Shown here: positions 10,321 through 22,900 of the stretch, piece after piece
Layout: each line of letters opens with the position of its first letter
How positions within the stretch are numbered: position 1 is the stretch's first letter
Notes under the pieces: model-generated
The model's database searches: none
What the model was told of the DNA's origin: nothing
What the model saw: only the letters and a program-made list of their open reading frames with translations
NCBI RefSeq assembly: GCF_037975245.1
Contig: NC_092569.1
Coordinates: 26,001-90,000, forward strand
Origin: Apostichopus japonicus
Taxonomy: Eukaryota > Echinodermata > Holothuroidea > Aspidochirotida > Stichopodidae
Reading direction: 5' to 3'
DNA length: 64,000 nucleotides
Position numbers and translations under genes: made by a program

Positions 10321-11895
10321 ATTTCGTTTCGTTTCGTTTATTTCACTTTTTTTTTCATTTTTACAATTACATTTACAATAATGAATAATAAAGAAAGAAA
10401 ATAGCATATATACTCATAAAGTGCAGATTCACCATGAACAAATTAAATACAATACGCTAATTACACCCCTCCCCCTCCCCCACTTCCCAAACGGGAAGCA
10501 CAAGTAGCATTATTAAATGTGATAACTTTAACGCATATATTACAAATCATTGTTTAACAAATATAGCTTCAGTTGCTTTATGAATATTGATAAGGTGGGT
10601 AATTTTTTAAGTTTGGGTTCGAGAGTATTAAAAAATGTGGCACTAGTAAATCTTACAGATTTAGTATTTAAAACTAATCGTGGGTAATCCAAATGAATGG
10701 CAGTTGAGTGTCTAGTGTTATGACTATGGAGTTGATGATTTAAATTAAAAAAAAGACTTAAACGGAGGTGGAAATAAATCATGAAGATATTTGAAAACAA
10801 AGCTTCCAAGCTGGAGTTGATATATGCCAAAAACTGTTAAGATACTTAAATTCTTAAAAATAGGAGTAGTATGACTAAGATAATCTGATTTGCTAATCAG
10901 TCGTATCAACTTCTTTTGGAGCACAAATAATCTATTCAGGTGAACAGTATGCCCATTGCCCCAGAGAATATTACAATACGAAAGATGAGGATAAATCAAT
11001 GTATAATAAAGGGATAATAATACCTGATGAGGAACCTGAAGCCTAATTTTATAAAGAATGCCAATCGTCTTAGACACTTTAGTACAAATATAATCAATGT
11101 GAGTTTTCCAGCTTAAGAGTGGATCAAGATGAACTCCAAGGAACTTAACGTTTTCTGTTTCATGTATAATTGTATTGTTCAAGATAAGTTTTAGTTTGGG
11201 TTTAGTGGAATGGTAAGTGTGAAAAACTATGAAGTTAGTTTTATCAGGGAGTTGTTCCATAACAACTCCCTGGTTTTATTGACTTTAAGAGACAACTTAT
11301 TAGCACAAAACCAATCTGCAATAACAAAAAGTTCATTATTTAAAATACGATTATATGCATTCAAATTAATATTCTTAAATAGTATGCTAGTGTCATTAGC
11401 AAAACGACAAAATTTAAGAATACTTGAACAATTAGGGAGATCATTGATATAAATCAGAGAAAGGAGCGGTCCTAGAATAGATCCATGAGGAACACAACAA
11501 GTTATATTACAATAAGCTGAAACGTGTTCACCAATAATAACACTCTGTTTACGATCTGATAGGTAATTTCGAAACAACTGTAACGCAAGTCCCCTAATCC
11601 CATAATGACTTAGTTTGTTTAATAATATATCATGATTGACCGTATCAAAAGCTTTTTATAGGTCTATAAATATTCCAAGGGTAGACTGCTTATTATTAAA
11701 ACCAGTAGTAATAAAATCAACGACATCAAGGCCAGCCATACTACTTGAACGTTTTGGACGAAAACCATACTGATTATCGGAAATTATGTTGTAGCTATTT
11801 AGAAAAGTTATAGTTCTGGAGTAAATAATTTTCTCAATTATTTTAGATAGAGAAGTGAGTACTGAAATTGGTCTATAATTTTGACAATTCATATA
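10321..11895 (-). pseudogene. 5'-truncated, broken non-LTR retrotransposon (LINE) reverse transcriptase
   Basis: On the minus strand the frame starts at NYRPISVLTSLSKIIEKI. It continues through QYGFRPKRSSS, FIDL-stop-KAFDTVNHDILL, PHGSILGPLLSLIYINDLP, FANDTSILF and GVHLDPLLSWKTHI, then an LQKKLIRLI-type C-terminal region. These are ordered RT motifs of Jockey/CR1-like LINEs. The copy is dead: a TAA lies in motif A near 11658, the catalytic ADD is changed to AND, and frameshifts occur near 11250 and 10790. The 3' end near 10321 is a short tandem ACGAA-type tail. The 5' end stops abruptly near 11895, typical of incomplete reverse transcription. Confidence 0.9.
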
Positions 11896-12538
11896 GTCCT
11901 ATATATCCAGTGATATTTTTGCAGGAAGTTAATTTGTTTCATGATGAAAGTGGGTCTTTCAGAAATTTGTGCAATAGAGGGTCAGAATAGGTTTTTCATG
12001 ACATCTGTAAATAGGCAGACTGTCATGTGGATACTTGAGTTATGCCTAAGCAGTTCTCGCTGGTCAAAGGTTGATCACTGGTGCATGACTTAATGAAAAC
12101 CTAAACCATCCTTATCATCAACTCTCAGGCTGAATTTACTTATTCGTGTTCTTGTTTGATGATTTGTACATCTTTGGTTGTGGCTATGTGCATGCAGGCA
12201 TTTCTGATTATTTTTTCATACAGACCATCTGTGTGAGCTAACATTGGCTATGCTTGTTCAAATGGATAATACCTGCCAGCAAGCTAGGCATTTAATCCTG
12301 ATCGCCCTTGTTCCAGTCAGGCTGTGAAATGGAATTCCTGTTTATGGGTCACTTGCATCATTTCAGGAAAGCAGGAAGTGTTTATGGCTGGACTGTTTTT
12401 TTAGTCAAGCTGATAGTGGTCTTTCTTATTGATTTAATAATTATACTGATTAATGTTTTTCTGTTTTTTATATATTATTTTGGTGGTTTTTATATTTATT
12501 TTATCTAATATATAATTCTCTGTTCTTTTCCTTTATAG
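11896..12538. other. Unassigned, probably intronic
   Basis: The sequence is AT-rich without repeats or frames I can support. It lies between the LINE relic and a candidate exon and ends in a polypyrimidine-rich stretch before the acceptor at 12538. Confidence 0.3.
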
Positions 12539-12601
12539 CTGTCATTTCCTTGCCCAACAGGCTGTTACATTGGTTTGAATGGAAAAGTACTTCTAAATGC
12601 G
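12539..12601 (+). CDS. Candidate internal exon of the same unrecognised gene (exon B)
   Basis: This 63-bp, 21-codon stretch lies between TTCTTTTCCTTTATAG and a fair donor, GCG|GTGCGT. It reads LSFPCPTGCYIGLNGKVLLN plus A. It is in phase 0 at both ends, so it joins in frame to exon A upstream and exon C downstream. The CPTGC motif adds to the Cys-rich character. It is short, so support rests mainly on phase agreement. Confidence 0.3.
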
Positions 12602-13327
12602 GTGCGTCGCTGTATATACAACTTCAATCATGGCAATATAATAGTTTTCAAATATCTAAGTGCAATCGCAAACTTCACTAGCAATATCTCAAGGCCAGCC
12701 AATTTTGAAGAAATTCTAATTTTAACATTTCTAAATTCATTAACTTTAGTATTGACCCTTGTGGCTTCATTAACATATATGATATGAGCAACCAATAGTT
12801 GGGCATATAGCAGGGCTCTAGCGAGGTCCACTTGTCCAAAACCAAGTCAAAGTCAACATGTCCTGAGTCTAAGCCATGTCACAGTCAAGACTTCAGTTGA
12901 AACACAAGTTTGATTTTTGTTGCTCACACCAAACTTGGCTGGCCTAGAGGTCTTGCTAATTGTAGTTTGTGATTCTACTTAGATATTTGCAAATATTGGA
13001 TTGCCATTATGTTATCGATAAGGAATGTTAAGTATGGAAAATTTGTCAACTGCTGGTGACAATTAGGATACAAATACATTTAAAACTCTTGGCATGGTAG
13101 TGTTAATGAAGCAGTCTATAAGTCATGTATTACTAGTTTTCTCTGTCATATTGTATAGAAGGGGGCAGAAGAGAGGAAAGGAGGCTATAGGGGGAATGGT
13201 GGGTATGGGTGTGGAGGAGGGGTAGGTAAATAACATTTTTGAATAGGATTACTCCCAGAATAGTTGTCAAAAGCTGTTCAAAACTATGAATGTATCATCA
13301 TAACATCAAACATTGTTTATTTTTCAG

Positions 13328-13414
13328 TGTGATAATCACCATGCAAAGCTCATAGAACATCATTCAAGGGGCTCGTGTGAAGAGACCAGCAAGAAAGTTA
13401 GTCCTAGATTAGAG
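13328..13414 (+). CDS. Candidate internal exon of the same unrecognised gene (exon C)
   Basis: A 29-codon open frame lies between TTATTTTTCAG and GAG|GTGAGA. It reads CDNHHAKLIEHHSRGSCEE followed by TSKKVSPRLE, and is again phase 0 to phase 0. Joined to exon B it continues a Cys/His-rich segment. I found no clear following exon before the receptor gene at 16856, so the C terminus of this gene is unknown. Confidence 0.33.
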
Positions 13415-14016
13415 GTGAGATGTTTCCATCAGACATAGTGAAGTCTGCATGTTTCTCTGTGATTATATGTTTGTGTATGTCTGAATAATGGAATGTTGGA
13501 TTATATAGTTAATGAGCCGATATGCCTTATTAGGTTTGGTACTCAACCATAAATGTTTAATGTAAAATTTTTCTAATTTTCAATATAAATAAATTATAGG
13601 TAAAAAATCATCAATCATGGTATGTACTACTGTATAACATAAATTAACCGTACCAAAATTTGAATATTTTATGATAACTCAAACATAAATGTAAAACCTA
13701 ATTCGATTGACCAATAAAAGACACTGTCATTATTTGGGAATATTTGTGTTACATTTCATAAATTTTATTTTTGTTGTCAAACATGTAGATCATTCCATTC
13801 TAATACCAATTAGTCCAAAAATATAAACGTAATTCCACTGTAGGAATTTGTCACCTTGCATCAACCAATGCTAGTTCTGTTTTGGTGACATATTTAACCT
13901 TAGTCTGAAGATCAAACATGCATGATGCTAACCAAATTGAAATTATTTGTGATTCCTAAAGCCGGATATCGAAAGAGATACTTTGAACAGACTCTGTTCA
14001 AAAGATGATAACGTCG
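13415..14016. other. Unassigned intergenic or intronic sequence
   Basis: The stretch is AT-rich with no supported gene, repeat or RNA. It borders the large minisatellite. Confidence 0.3.
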
Positions 14017-15420
14017 ACACCTCCGTACTCCTCAATACTCCTCGACTCCTCAGTACTCCTCGACTCCTCAGTAATACTCGACTCATCAGAACTCCTTGAC
14101 TCCTCAGTACTCCTCGACTTCTCAGTACACCTCAGTACACCTCAGTACACCTCAGTACACCTCAGTACTCCTCAGTACTCCTCGACTCATCAGTATTCCT
14201 CGTCTCATGAGTACTCCTCGACTCATCAGTAATCCTTGACTCCTCAGAATTCCTCGACTCCTCAGTATTACTCTATTCCTCAGTAATCCTCGATTCCTCA
14301 GTACTCCTCGGTTCTCCTCTGTACTCCTCGGTTCTCCTCGACTCCTCAGTACTCCTCGACTCCTCAGTACTCCTCGACTCCTCAGTACTCCTCGACTCCT
14401 CAGTACTCCTCGACTCCTCAGTACTCCTCGACTCCTCAGTACTCATCGACTCCTCGGTACTCCTCGACTCCTCTGTACTCCTCGACTCCTCGGTTCTCCT
14501 CGTCTCCTCGGTTCTCCTCGACTCCTCGACTCCTCGGTACTCCTCGACTCCTCGATACTCCTCGACTCCTCGGTACTCCTCGACTCCTCGGTACTCCTCG
14601 ACTCCTCGGTACTCCTCGACTCCTCGGTACTCCTCGACTCCTCGGTTCTCCTCGACTCCTCGGTTCTCCTCGACTACTCGGTTCTCCTCGACTCCTCGGT
14701 ACTATTCGACTCCTCGGTACTATTCGACTCCTCGGTACTCCTCGACTCCTCGGTTCTCCTCGACTCCTCGGTTCTCCTCGACTCCTCGGTTCTCCTCGAC
14801 TACTCGGTACTCCTCGACTCCTCGGTACTATTCGACTCCTCGGTACTCCTCGACTCCTCGGTACTCCTCGACTCCTCGGTACTCCTCGACTCCTCGGTAC
14901 TCCTCGACTCCTCGGTACTCCTCGACTCCTCGGTACTCCTCGACTCCTCGGTACTCCTCGACTCCTCGGTACTCCTCGACTCCTCGGTACTCCTCGACTC
15001 CTCGGTACTCCTCGACTCCTCGGTACTCCTCGACTCCTCGGTACCCCTCGACTCCTCGGTTCTCCTCGACTCCTCGGTTCTCCTCGACTCCTCAGTACTC
15101 CTCGACTCCTCAGTACTCCTCGACTCCTCAGTACTCCTCGACTCCTCAGTACTCCTCTGTACTCCTCGACTCCTCTGTACTCCTCGACTCCTCTGTACTC
15201 CTCGACTCCTCTGTGCTCCTCGACTCCTCAGTACTCAGTACTTCTCGACTCCTCAGTAATCCTCGGTACTCCTCGACTCCTCGGTAATCCTCGACTCCTC
15301 GGTAATCCTCGACTCCTCGGTACTCCTCAGTACTCCTCGACTCCTCAGTGCTCCTCGACTCCTCAGTGCTCCTCGACTCATCGGTACTCCCCGACTACTC
15401 AGTACTCCCCGACTACTAAG
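14017..15420. repeat. Large minisatellite, 18-bp unit CTCCTCGACTCCTCGGTA
   Basis: About 1.4 kb of tandem copies of an 18-bp unit built from two related 9-mers (ACTCCTCGA and CTCCTCGGT). The centre (about 14520-15060) is most homogeneous. The edges carry CAGTACTC and CTGTACTC variants, the pattern expected when an array grows by unequal exchange in its interior. The + strand is strongly pyrimidine-biased. A short detached piece of the same repeat lies at 15569-15628. Confidence 0.95.
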
Positions 15421-15545
15421 ATATGATCTTATACCATTAAGTTTTTCTTCTGTCATTGTTTGGTATTATTCTGTATTATTTGTATCATTTCTCATTGTCA
15501 TTTGCGCCATGAACATTCTTTGAGTGGTGTGTGCGCATTATAAGT

Positions 15546-15567
15546 CTTATTATTATTATTATTATTA
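15546..15567. repeat. (ATT)n microsatellite
   Basis: About seven TTA/ATT triplets separate the main minisatellite from its detached remnant at 15569-15628. Confidence 0.85.
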
Positions 15568-15628
15568 CTCAGTACTCCTCGAGTCCTCAGTAATCCTCGG
15601 TACTCCTCGACTCCTCGGTACTCATCAG

Positions 15629-16855
15629 TTCACGCCTAAAGATTAATGTCAATGCATTGTTGTATTCATTCAAATAACTCAACTGAAACATGTTAACTTC
15701 ATATAAACAAAAGAGCATCATTTGTCTTTGACAAGTTGTAATGCGTTAATTGTAAACATGTTATTAACTAAACACACGGCCTGTTGGTTTAGGCTTAGTA
15801 GTCCAGTCACTTTAATTGATGAGCATGGGATGTTTGAAGGATCAGTTGTCAAAAATGATACACCCTGAATAGATAGCAAACTTCTTTAAGGGTCTTAAAA
15901 ACCAATATTTTGTGCCTTATAACTCAACCTTTCATGTTAATTCCCTGTGTGTGACATGTCAAAATGGGCAAAGTTCTGTTTATTATTTCTCATTTCTGTG
16001 ATATCATTTTTCTTGTCAGGTTGGTTAGCATATTGTTATACTAAACTGCTTTGTACTTGGAACATTATTTGAATGGTTGCACCGCTTAGAAGACTTTGTT
16101 TTTATACATCAATGGCAGCATTCTTGTTTGTTGCATAAGGAGATACCTATCTATCTAATAATATGTTTGTCTATTTAAGACCTTCTATTGTATACACAGA
16201 TAATGTATCATCATCTGCCAACAGCTTAAGTCTGGTTAAAGGTGGACCGAGATACGAAAGACAGGTTTATAAGGATTATAATACGACACAAAGAGAGCAC
16301 GGCTTAATGTCCCGAAAGTAGCCATGATATCTCTAAAACTACTCATCTCAAGATCTGATTTTAAGCCAGTTTAAATACTTAGTGCAAATTTCTGAATTGA
16401 TGGATCCTCTGCTCATTCCATAAATTCCACAATTTCAATCATTTTCCAACAAATTGGGGCTTTTTATTTGCAATTTCATTAATTTTCAACAGATAAACAG
16501 AAGCAGAATGTAAAGAATATTGCTGCATGGTATTAAAGATTGACTCAGTGTAATTAAACAAAGTAACCAGAGATGTGGGTATGATTAAGTCATTCTTATA
16601 GGTCTCAAGTTATTTAAATAGTTAATGTAAGTACGCCACCATGCATTGTCTTATAAGCGTCTTATCTGAGGATCAAGTAGTTGTAAAGATAACTAAATGG
16701 TCTTAGGCTTAAGTAGAATCCACTAAAACTCTGAACTCAAATGAATGAACAAGTTTCGTTTATTAGCTTCCAGTGGAATAGATTTCTTGAAATGATTGTG
16801 TTTCAAATTCGGGAAAGTCTTGTCGTCGAAGTTGTTTCTACATACTTTTAAGGAC
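15629..16855. other. Upstream region of the receptor gene
   Basis: Unique-looking AT-rich DNA that must hold the promoter and 5' untranslated region of the downstream gene. I could not pick a convincing TATA box or initiator, so no promoter is called. Confidence 0.4.
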
Positions 16856-16937
16856 ATGCATATGCGTTGGACTTTTTGTTTTCTTTTGTGGATCCAATTG
16901 ACAGTGATCCAAATAAATGGAGACAGTAATGATCAAG
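16856..16937 (+). CDS. Receptor exon 1: signal peptide
   Basis: ATG at 16856 begins MHMRWTFCFLLWIQLTVIQ, a typical short basic start followed by a hydrophobic core. A second in-frame Met at 16862 could also initiate. The exon ends CAA G|GTTTGA in phase 1, matching the CCP1 exon at 18463. The donor is only moderately strong. Confidence 0.8.
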
Positions 16938-19900
16938 GTTTGATTACATTTTAATGGAGAAGTCTGAGTTTTGGCAAACTATTTGATTGTTTCACTTCAA
17001 AACAGCTTACTCTTTCTGTATTTACTTTCTTATGTTATTGTTTTCAGCATTACTTATTTTATTCTCTATCTCTTTCTTGCAGATCAAATTAATATTTGAT
17101 CTGACTTTTTAACTCCAGTTTAAACATCAAAACAAATTTAAAATGTTGTTATTCACTTTACGTAATTGTAAGTTAGCTGCATATTTAGATTATTTATGTC
17201 AAAATTGAGAAATTTAATGAATAAATGAAACTTCTTGTTATCTTCTAATATCAAGTATGGATATTTTCTGAATTTTGTTCACATTCTGAGAATTAATCAT
17301 TGAATCTGACCGCTAATTGGAAAATTCTGATCTTTACGACTTGAAGTTTCTCCCCCCCCCCCCCCAAGAAAATATATAAATATACAATGTAATCCACTTA
17401 AGCACTTCAAAATAACAACCTTTCACTAAAAACAAATACCCTCAATTTTTCCCAAAAGAAATTGCAAACTTTACCTAACATAGAAGGTACTTTCTCAGTA
17501 GATGTGTAATCAGAGCTTAACTAGTGTGCAAGATTCTTCACGGAAGTTTTATGTAATTACATTGTTTTCATCAAACGTTAATTGCACATAATTAATTTCT
17601 TCGTAACGCCATCATGGGAGAGCAACAAGATAAGGAAGGTTGTAAATACGTCAGAGGTATTCAAGTTAGAGATGCCAACCAACAAGCCCATGTGCTAAGT
17701 TAATCAGAATCTCACCAAAATTATGCTAGAATCGTACCCGAATTATGCTAGAGAGTCACTGCTAATGGCCACTGACATCCAAAAACTAACAATAATTTCT
17801 CTGACACTCTCAACAGTGTTGTAGCGCGTCGAGAGCCAGATAGGGTACCGGGGACAATCATGTCAAGTAAACAACATTACTGTAATTATTAATTATGAAA
17901 AAGGGAAGAGGCCTTTGTTTACCCGTTAGTACTGGGGCAATGTACTCACTGACCCACTCTCTCGTCAGGGATGCGAGTGGCGACTGGAATCCCTTAATTT
18001 CAAACATCTGGTGACTAAAAGTAGTATCAAGATTTTGTCATTGGCTGAACCTAACAGTGATGTGATTCTTTACTATTCTGACTATTCCTTTAATGTATAT
18101 TTCATTGTCTTATATGTATTAACACTTCTCAATTTTTGGAAATAATGTGAAGAGGCAGATCCAACAAAAAGAATGTGTAATTAGTTAAAGTAAGCTATTA
18201 ATGCTCATTAATATTCACATAGTGTTTTATATTCAATCTTTACCGTTTAAATTAGCGATACGTATGTCCCACTAACATGCACTGCGTTTGATTTCTGTCA
18301 GCTAGTTACTTATATCATAATAACTGCGAAGTTCTTCCTTTTATTAAATTAAATTTTATTAACTGTGATAGTATTTCCAATTTTAATATCAAATCTGAAA
18401 AGAAAAAAGCTTCAAAATGTATTTTAAAGTTAATGTGTCATTTTTTTAAATGTTATTTGCAGATTATATGTTAAGTCAAAGCTGTCCACCTGCTAACAAT
18501 TATGAAAATGCTGACTATTACCATTACGGGTCAAACTATTTAATATATGAATGTAATGAAGGCTACCAGTTGGAAGATAATATCCAGAATGCAGTACAAG
18601 TATGTAATCAAACGAACCAATGGGATGGACCGGACGTCCAGTGCATTGGTGAGAATTCTTTTTGCTTTCTTCATGTCAGATGCTGTTCATATTTTTGAGA
18701 GTAAAAATGAACGGTTTCTCTTTACTTGATGATGCCGCACAATGGCAATTGACAAGGGAATACTTGTTATCTGCCAATGAACATTAAAAATGATCTAAAT
18801 AGTTAATTGACTCACTTGTGTCAATGCTGAATGACAAAGGCTCTAAGTCTGACTAGCAAGAAAAGAATATAAATCATCACAGGAATATTTTTACCGCAAC
18901 ATTAAAGCCAGTTCGATCAGTTTGCAAGAAATCCGAATTATTTCGCAAACATGAATCAAGATAGAGCATGAGACATGTATCATCTAGACAACAACTGTGT
19001 GACAGAGCATGGGACATGTAGTCATCTAGACAACTGCGTGACAGAGCATGGGACATGTAGTCATCTAGACAGCAAATGTGTGACAGAGCATGAGACATAT
19101 TATCATCTAGACAACAACTGTGAGACAGAGCATGGGACGTGTGATCATCTAGACAACAACTGTGAGACAGAGCATGGGACATGTAGTCATCTAGAGAACA
19201 GCTGTGTGACAGAGCATGGGACATGTAGTCATCTAGAGAACAGCTGTGTGATAGAGCATGGGACGTGTGATCATCTAGACAACAACTGTGAGACAGAGCA
19301 TGGGACGTGTTTTCATCTAGACAGCAAATGTGTGACAGAGTATCGGACATGTAATCATCTAGACATCAACTGTGTGACATAGTATGGGACATTTAATCAT
19401 CTAGAGAACAGCTGTGTGATAGAGCATGGGACGTGTGATCATCTAGACAACAACTGTGAGACAGAGCATGGGACGTGTTTTCATCTAGACAGCAAATGTG
19501 TGACATAGTATGGGACATTTAATCATCTAGACATCAACTGTGTGACAGAGCATTGGACGTGTAATCATCTAGACAACAACTGTGTGACAGAGCATGGGAC
19601 GTGTTTTCATCTAGACAGCAAATGTGTGACAGAGTATGGGACATGTAGTCATCTAGACAACTGCGTGACAGAGCATGGGACATGTAGTCATCTAGACAGC
19701 AAATGTGTGACAGAGCATGAGACATATTATCATCTAGACAACAACTGTGAGACAGAGCATGGGACGTGTGATCATCTAGACAACAACTGTGAGACAGAGC
19801 ATGGGACATGTAGTCATCTAGAGAACAGCTGTGTGACAGAGCATGGGACATGTAGTCATCTAGAGAACAGCTGTGTGATAGAGCATGGGACGTGTGATCA

Positions 19901-22900
19901 TCTAGACAACAACTGTGAGACAGAGCATGGGACGTGTTTTCATCTAGACAGCAAATGTGTGACAGAGTATCGGACATGTAATCATCTAGACATCAACTGT
20001 GTGACATAGTATGGGACATTTAATCATCTAGAGAACAGCTGTGTGATAGAGCATGGGACGTGTGATCATCTAGACAACAACTGTGAGACAGAGCATGGGA
20101 CGTGTTTTCATCTAGACAGCAAATGTGTGACATAGTATGGGACATTTAATCATCTAGACATCAACTGTGTGACAGAGCATTGGACGTGTAATCATCTAGA
20201 CAACAACTGTGTGACAGAGCATGGGACGTGTTTTCATCTAGACAGCAAATGTGTGACAGAGTATGGGACATTTAATCATCTAGACATCAACTGTGTGACA
20301 GCGCATGAGACATGTATCATCTAGACATCAACTGTGTGACAGAGCATGGGACATGTAATCATCTAGAAAACAACTGTGTGACAGAGCATGAGACATGTAA
20401 TCATCTAGACATCAACTGTGTGACAGAGCACGGGACGTGTGTTCATCTAGAAAACAACTGTGTGACAGAGCATGGGACGTGTGTTCCTCTAGACAGCAAA
20501 TGTGTGATAGCGTGCAGGACTCATCTAGACGCAGGTTTGAAGCCCATTCACTATTTAATTAATGCTTCCCCAGCAAGTTCTCAAATTTTGCTTATACTCT
20601 TTTTGTAAGAGGCCTGGCGTTCTCTCACATAACTTCACCATGAGTTGGTAAACACAACACACATGTATTTTATTCATAGAGGTTGAGTGTCCAGCGCCAC
20701 CAAAACCAGCCTTCGGGGGGTACCATCATTCACAGGAAAGATTTGTGTTTCAAGATCAAATTGTATACTCTTGTGATATGAGTTATTCACTGGTCGGTGA
20801 GCACACCTTGACTTGTTCTTCGGATGGAATCTGGCAACCTACAGCTCCGACGTGTCAACGTAAGTCGACTAACATGTTAGTTCCAAGTTTTCATAGCAGA
20901 TTACATTAGAAACGTAAAATACATTACTTCTCAAAAACAAATTCAGATAACAAATAAATAGAGTCATCCCTGTACTAGTGTACAAGGAGAGTTTATGGCT
21001 GACATTACACGCACTCTCTTTACATAAGTAGTTATTTACTGGTAGGTAAATATTGTAAAATATCCAGGCATATATGTATCAATATGAATACTGAACATAC
21101 TGAGATATGCAACTGACTGCATGGTTAATAATATATGTCCTTGTTCCTTTCAAAGTCCTTTGTGAAAATCCAGCGGATAAATTTAACTCAACCGTATGCT
21201 ACACTCCATATCAAAGCTATCAAAACTGGCAAGCTGCACGGGATTTTTGTACACAGAAGAACGGTGACTTGATAAGTATAAATGATGCGAACATTCAACA
21301 GTTTGTAGCAGAGAGAGTAAAAAAGATTCTCGATCAGGAAGACTTCTGGATTGGTGCTTTTGAAAATGGTTCCGTAGAAGTTCAGGGTAAGACGTTAGAC
21401 TTTGTCTAGAACATTTCTTCATATAATTAAATTAATAAATACGGTCACCACTATTTTGTTAACTTGACTGGGGAAATAGAAAGTATCTCTAGAATGATTG
21501 TAAGCAGGTGCGTCACTAAGGGGGGGGGGGGCGGGGTTAGTTTGTCTCGACAACCCCTAACCCATGCGTCATGATTCCTGACACCTCACTATGAACAAAT
21601 GAATTATCAAGTCATCCATTTTAATTCTCGTAATCAGTGGAAATTTCAAATTACTATGTCAAACCCTATAAAAAATGGAGATAAAACATAACTAATTGCG
21701 AGGTACAACGTTCTAAGTTTGACATAAGCATTTCTACATAAAACGTCCCATTTTAATGGTAATATTTGATATTGTCAAGATTAATGGTAGTAATTTTGTG
21801 ATAAATGCGAAACTTATAACAAGATAAACTGTAAGAGTTCTAAGCAAAAACAACAAATTTGTGACATAAAACATCAAAAGTTTGAGATGAAAAGTCGAAC
21901 TTTGAGGTAGAGCGTGGTGCTTTGGCATAAGACTTTGCAGCTTTAATGGTAAAATGTCATATCTTCGAGATGAGGTGCTGAAATTCCGATAATCAAAATT
22001 TGGAGATAATTCTATTTGTCTTAAATCGTCCAATATTTACATAATACGTTCGGATTTTATGATTAGACATCTCATTTTATGGAATATGGGGTTTTTGACA
22101 TTAAACATTGTTACTTCAAGAATGATAGTCCAAAGTTTAAGATGAAATATACGTGGAATTTTGTAGATAAATGACGACACTTTTAAATATAACACGGAAA
22201 TTTGTTATTAGAACTTCGATATTAGAGGTCAGCATTTATGATAAAATATCAAATTTTCTAAATAAGTTGAAAAAATTTCGCGATAAAGAGTTAAGTTTTT
22301 TTTTTTATATAAAGCATCAAAATTTCGAGATAAAATTTTCATATAAATATCAAATGCTTGACTCAAAATATCAATATTTCAAGATGAAAAATCGAAAGGT
22401 TGAGATAAAGTGAAAATCTAAATTTTGAAATGGAAACGTCAACATTTTCACTAATTATTAGTAAAAACCTGCACTCCCACACAGTAACACGTAGAAACAT
22501 TTTTAGACTAGTCTGACATGTTTTCAATACGTATTAGCAGGCATTTGAAAGCCATCTGTAGGTGCAGAAACCCACCCGTGTTAAGGTTTGTTAGGATGAT
22601 ACTCAGGGTTAAGGTCAATCCCTTACGATGATACTCTGTGTTAATGGTTATTCCCTAAGGATGCTTTTCCATGTTAAGGTCGATACCTGAGTGTGGTACT
22701 CTGTGTTAAGGTTTAATGCCTAAGGATGTTACTCAGTGTTCAGGTTAATCCCGAAGGATGGCACTCAGTGTTAAGGTTAATCCCTACGAATGGTACTCAG
22801 TGTTAAGGTTAATGCCTAAGGATGGTACTACATGTCAAGGTCGATACCTAATAACGGTATTCCATGTTAAGGTCAATGCCTATAGGATGGTACTCCGTAT

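Noticed and set aside
14005-15456. Ser/Leu-rich and Arg-Ser-rich frames in the CTCCTCGACT repeat
   Set aside because: Simple-repeat translations without splice or start support.
18877-20608. Long Cys/His-rich frames on both strands in intron 2
   Set aside because: They arise from a minisatellite whose unit keeps frames open, and they are broken by unit variants.
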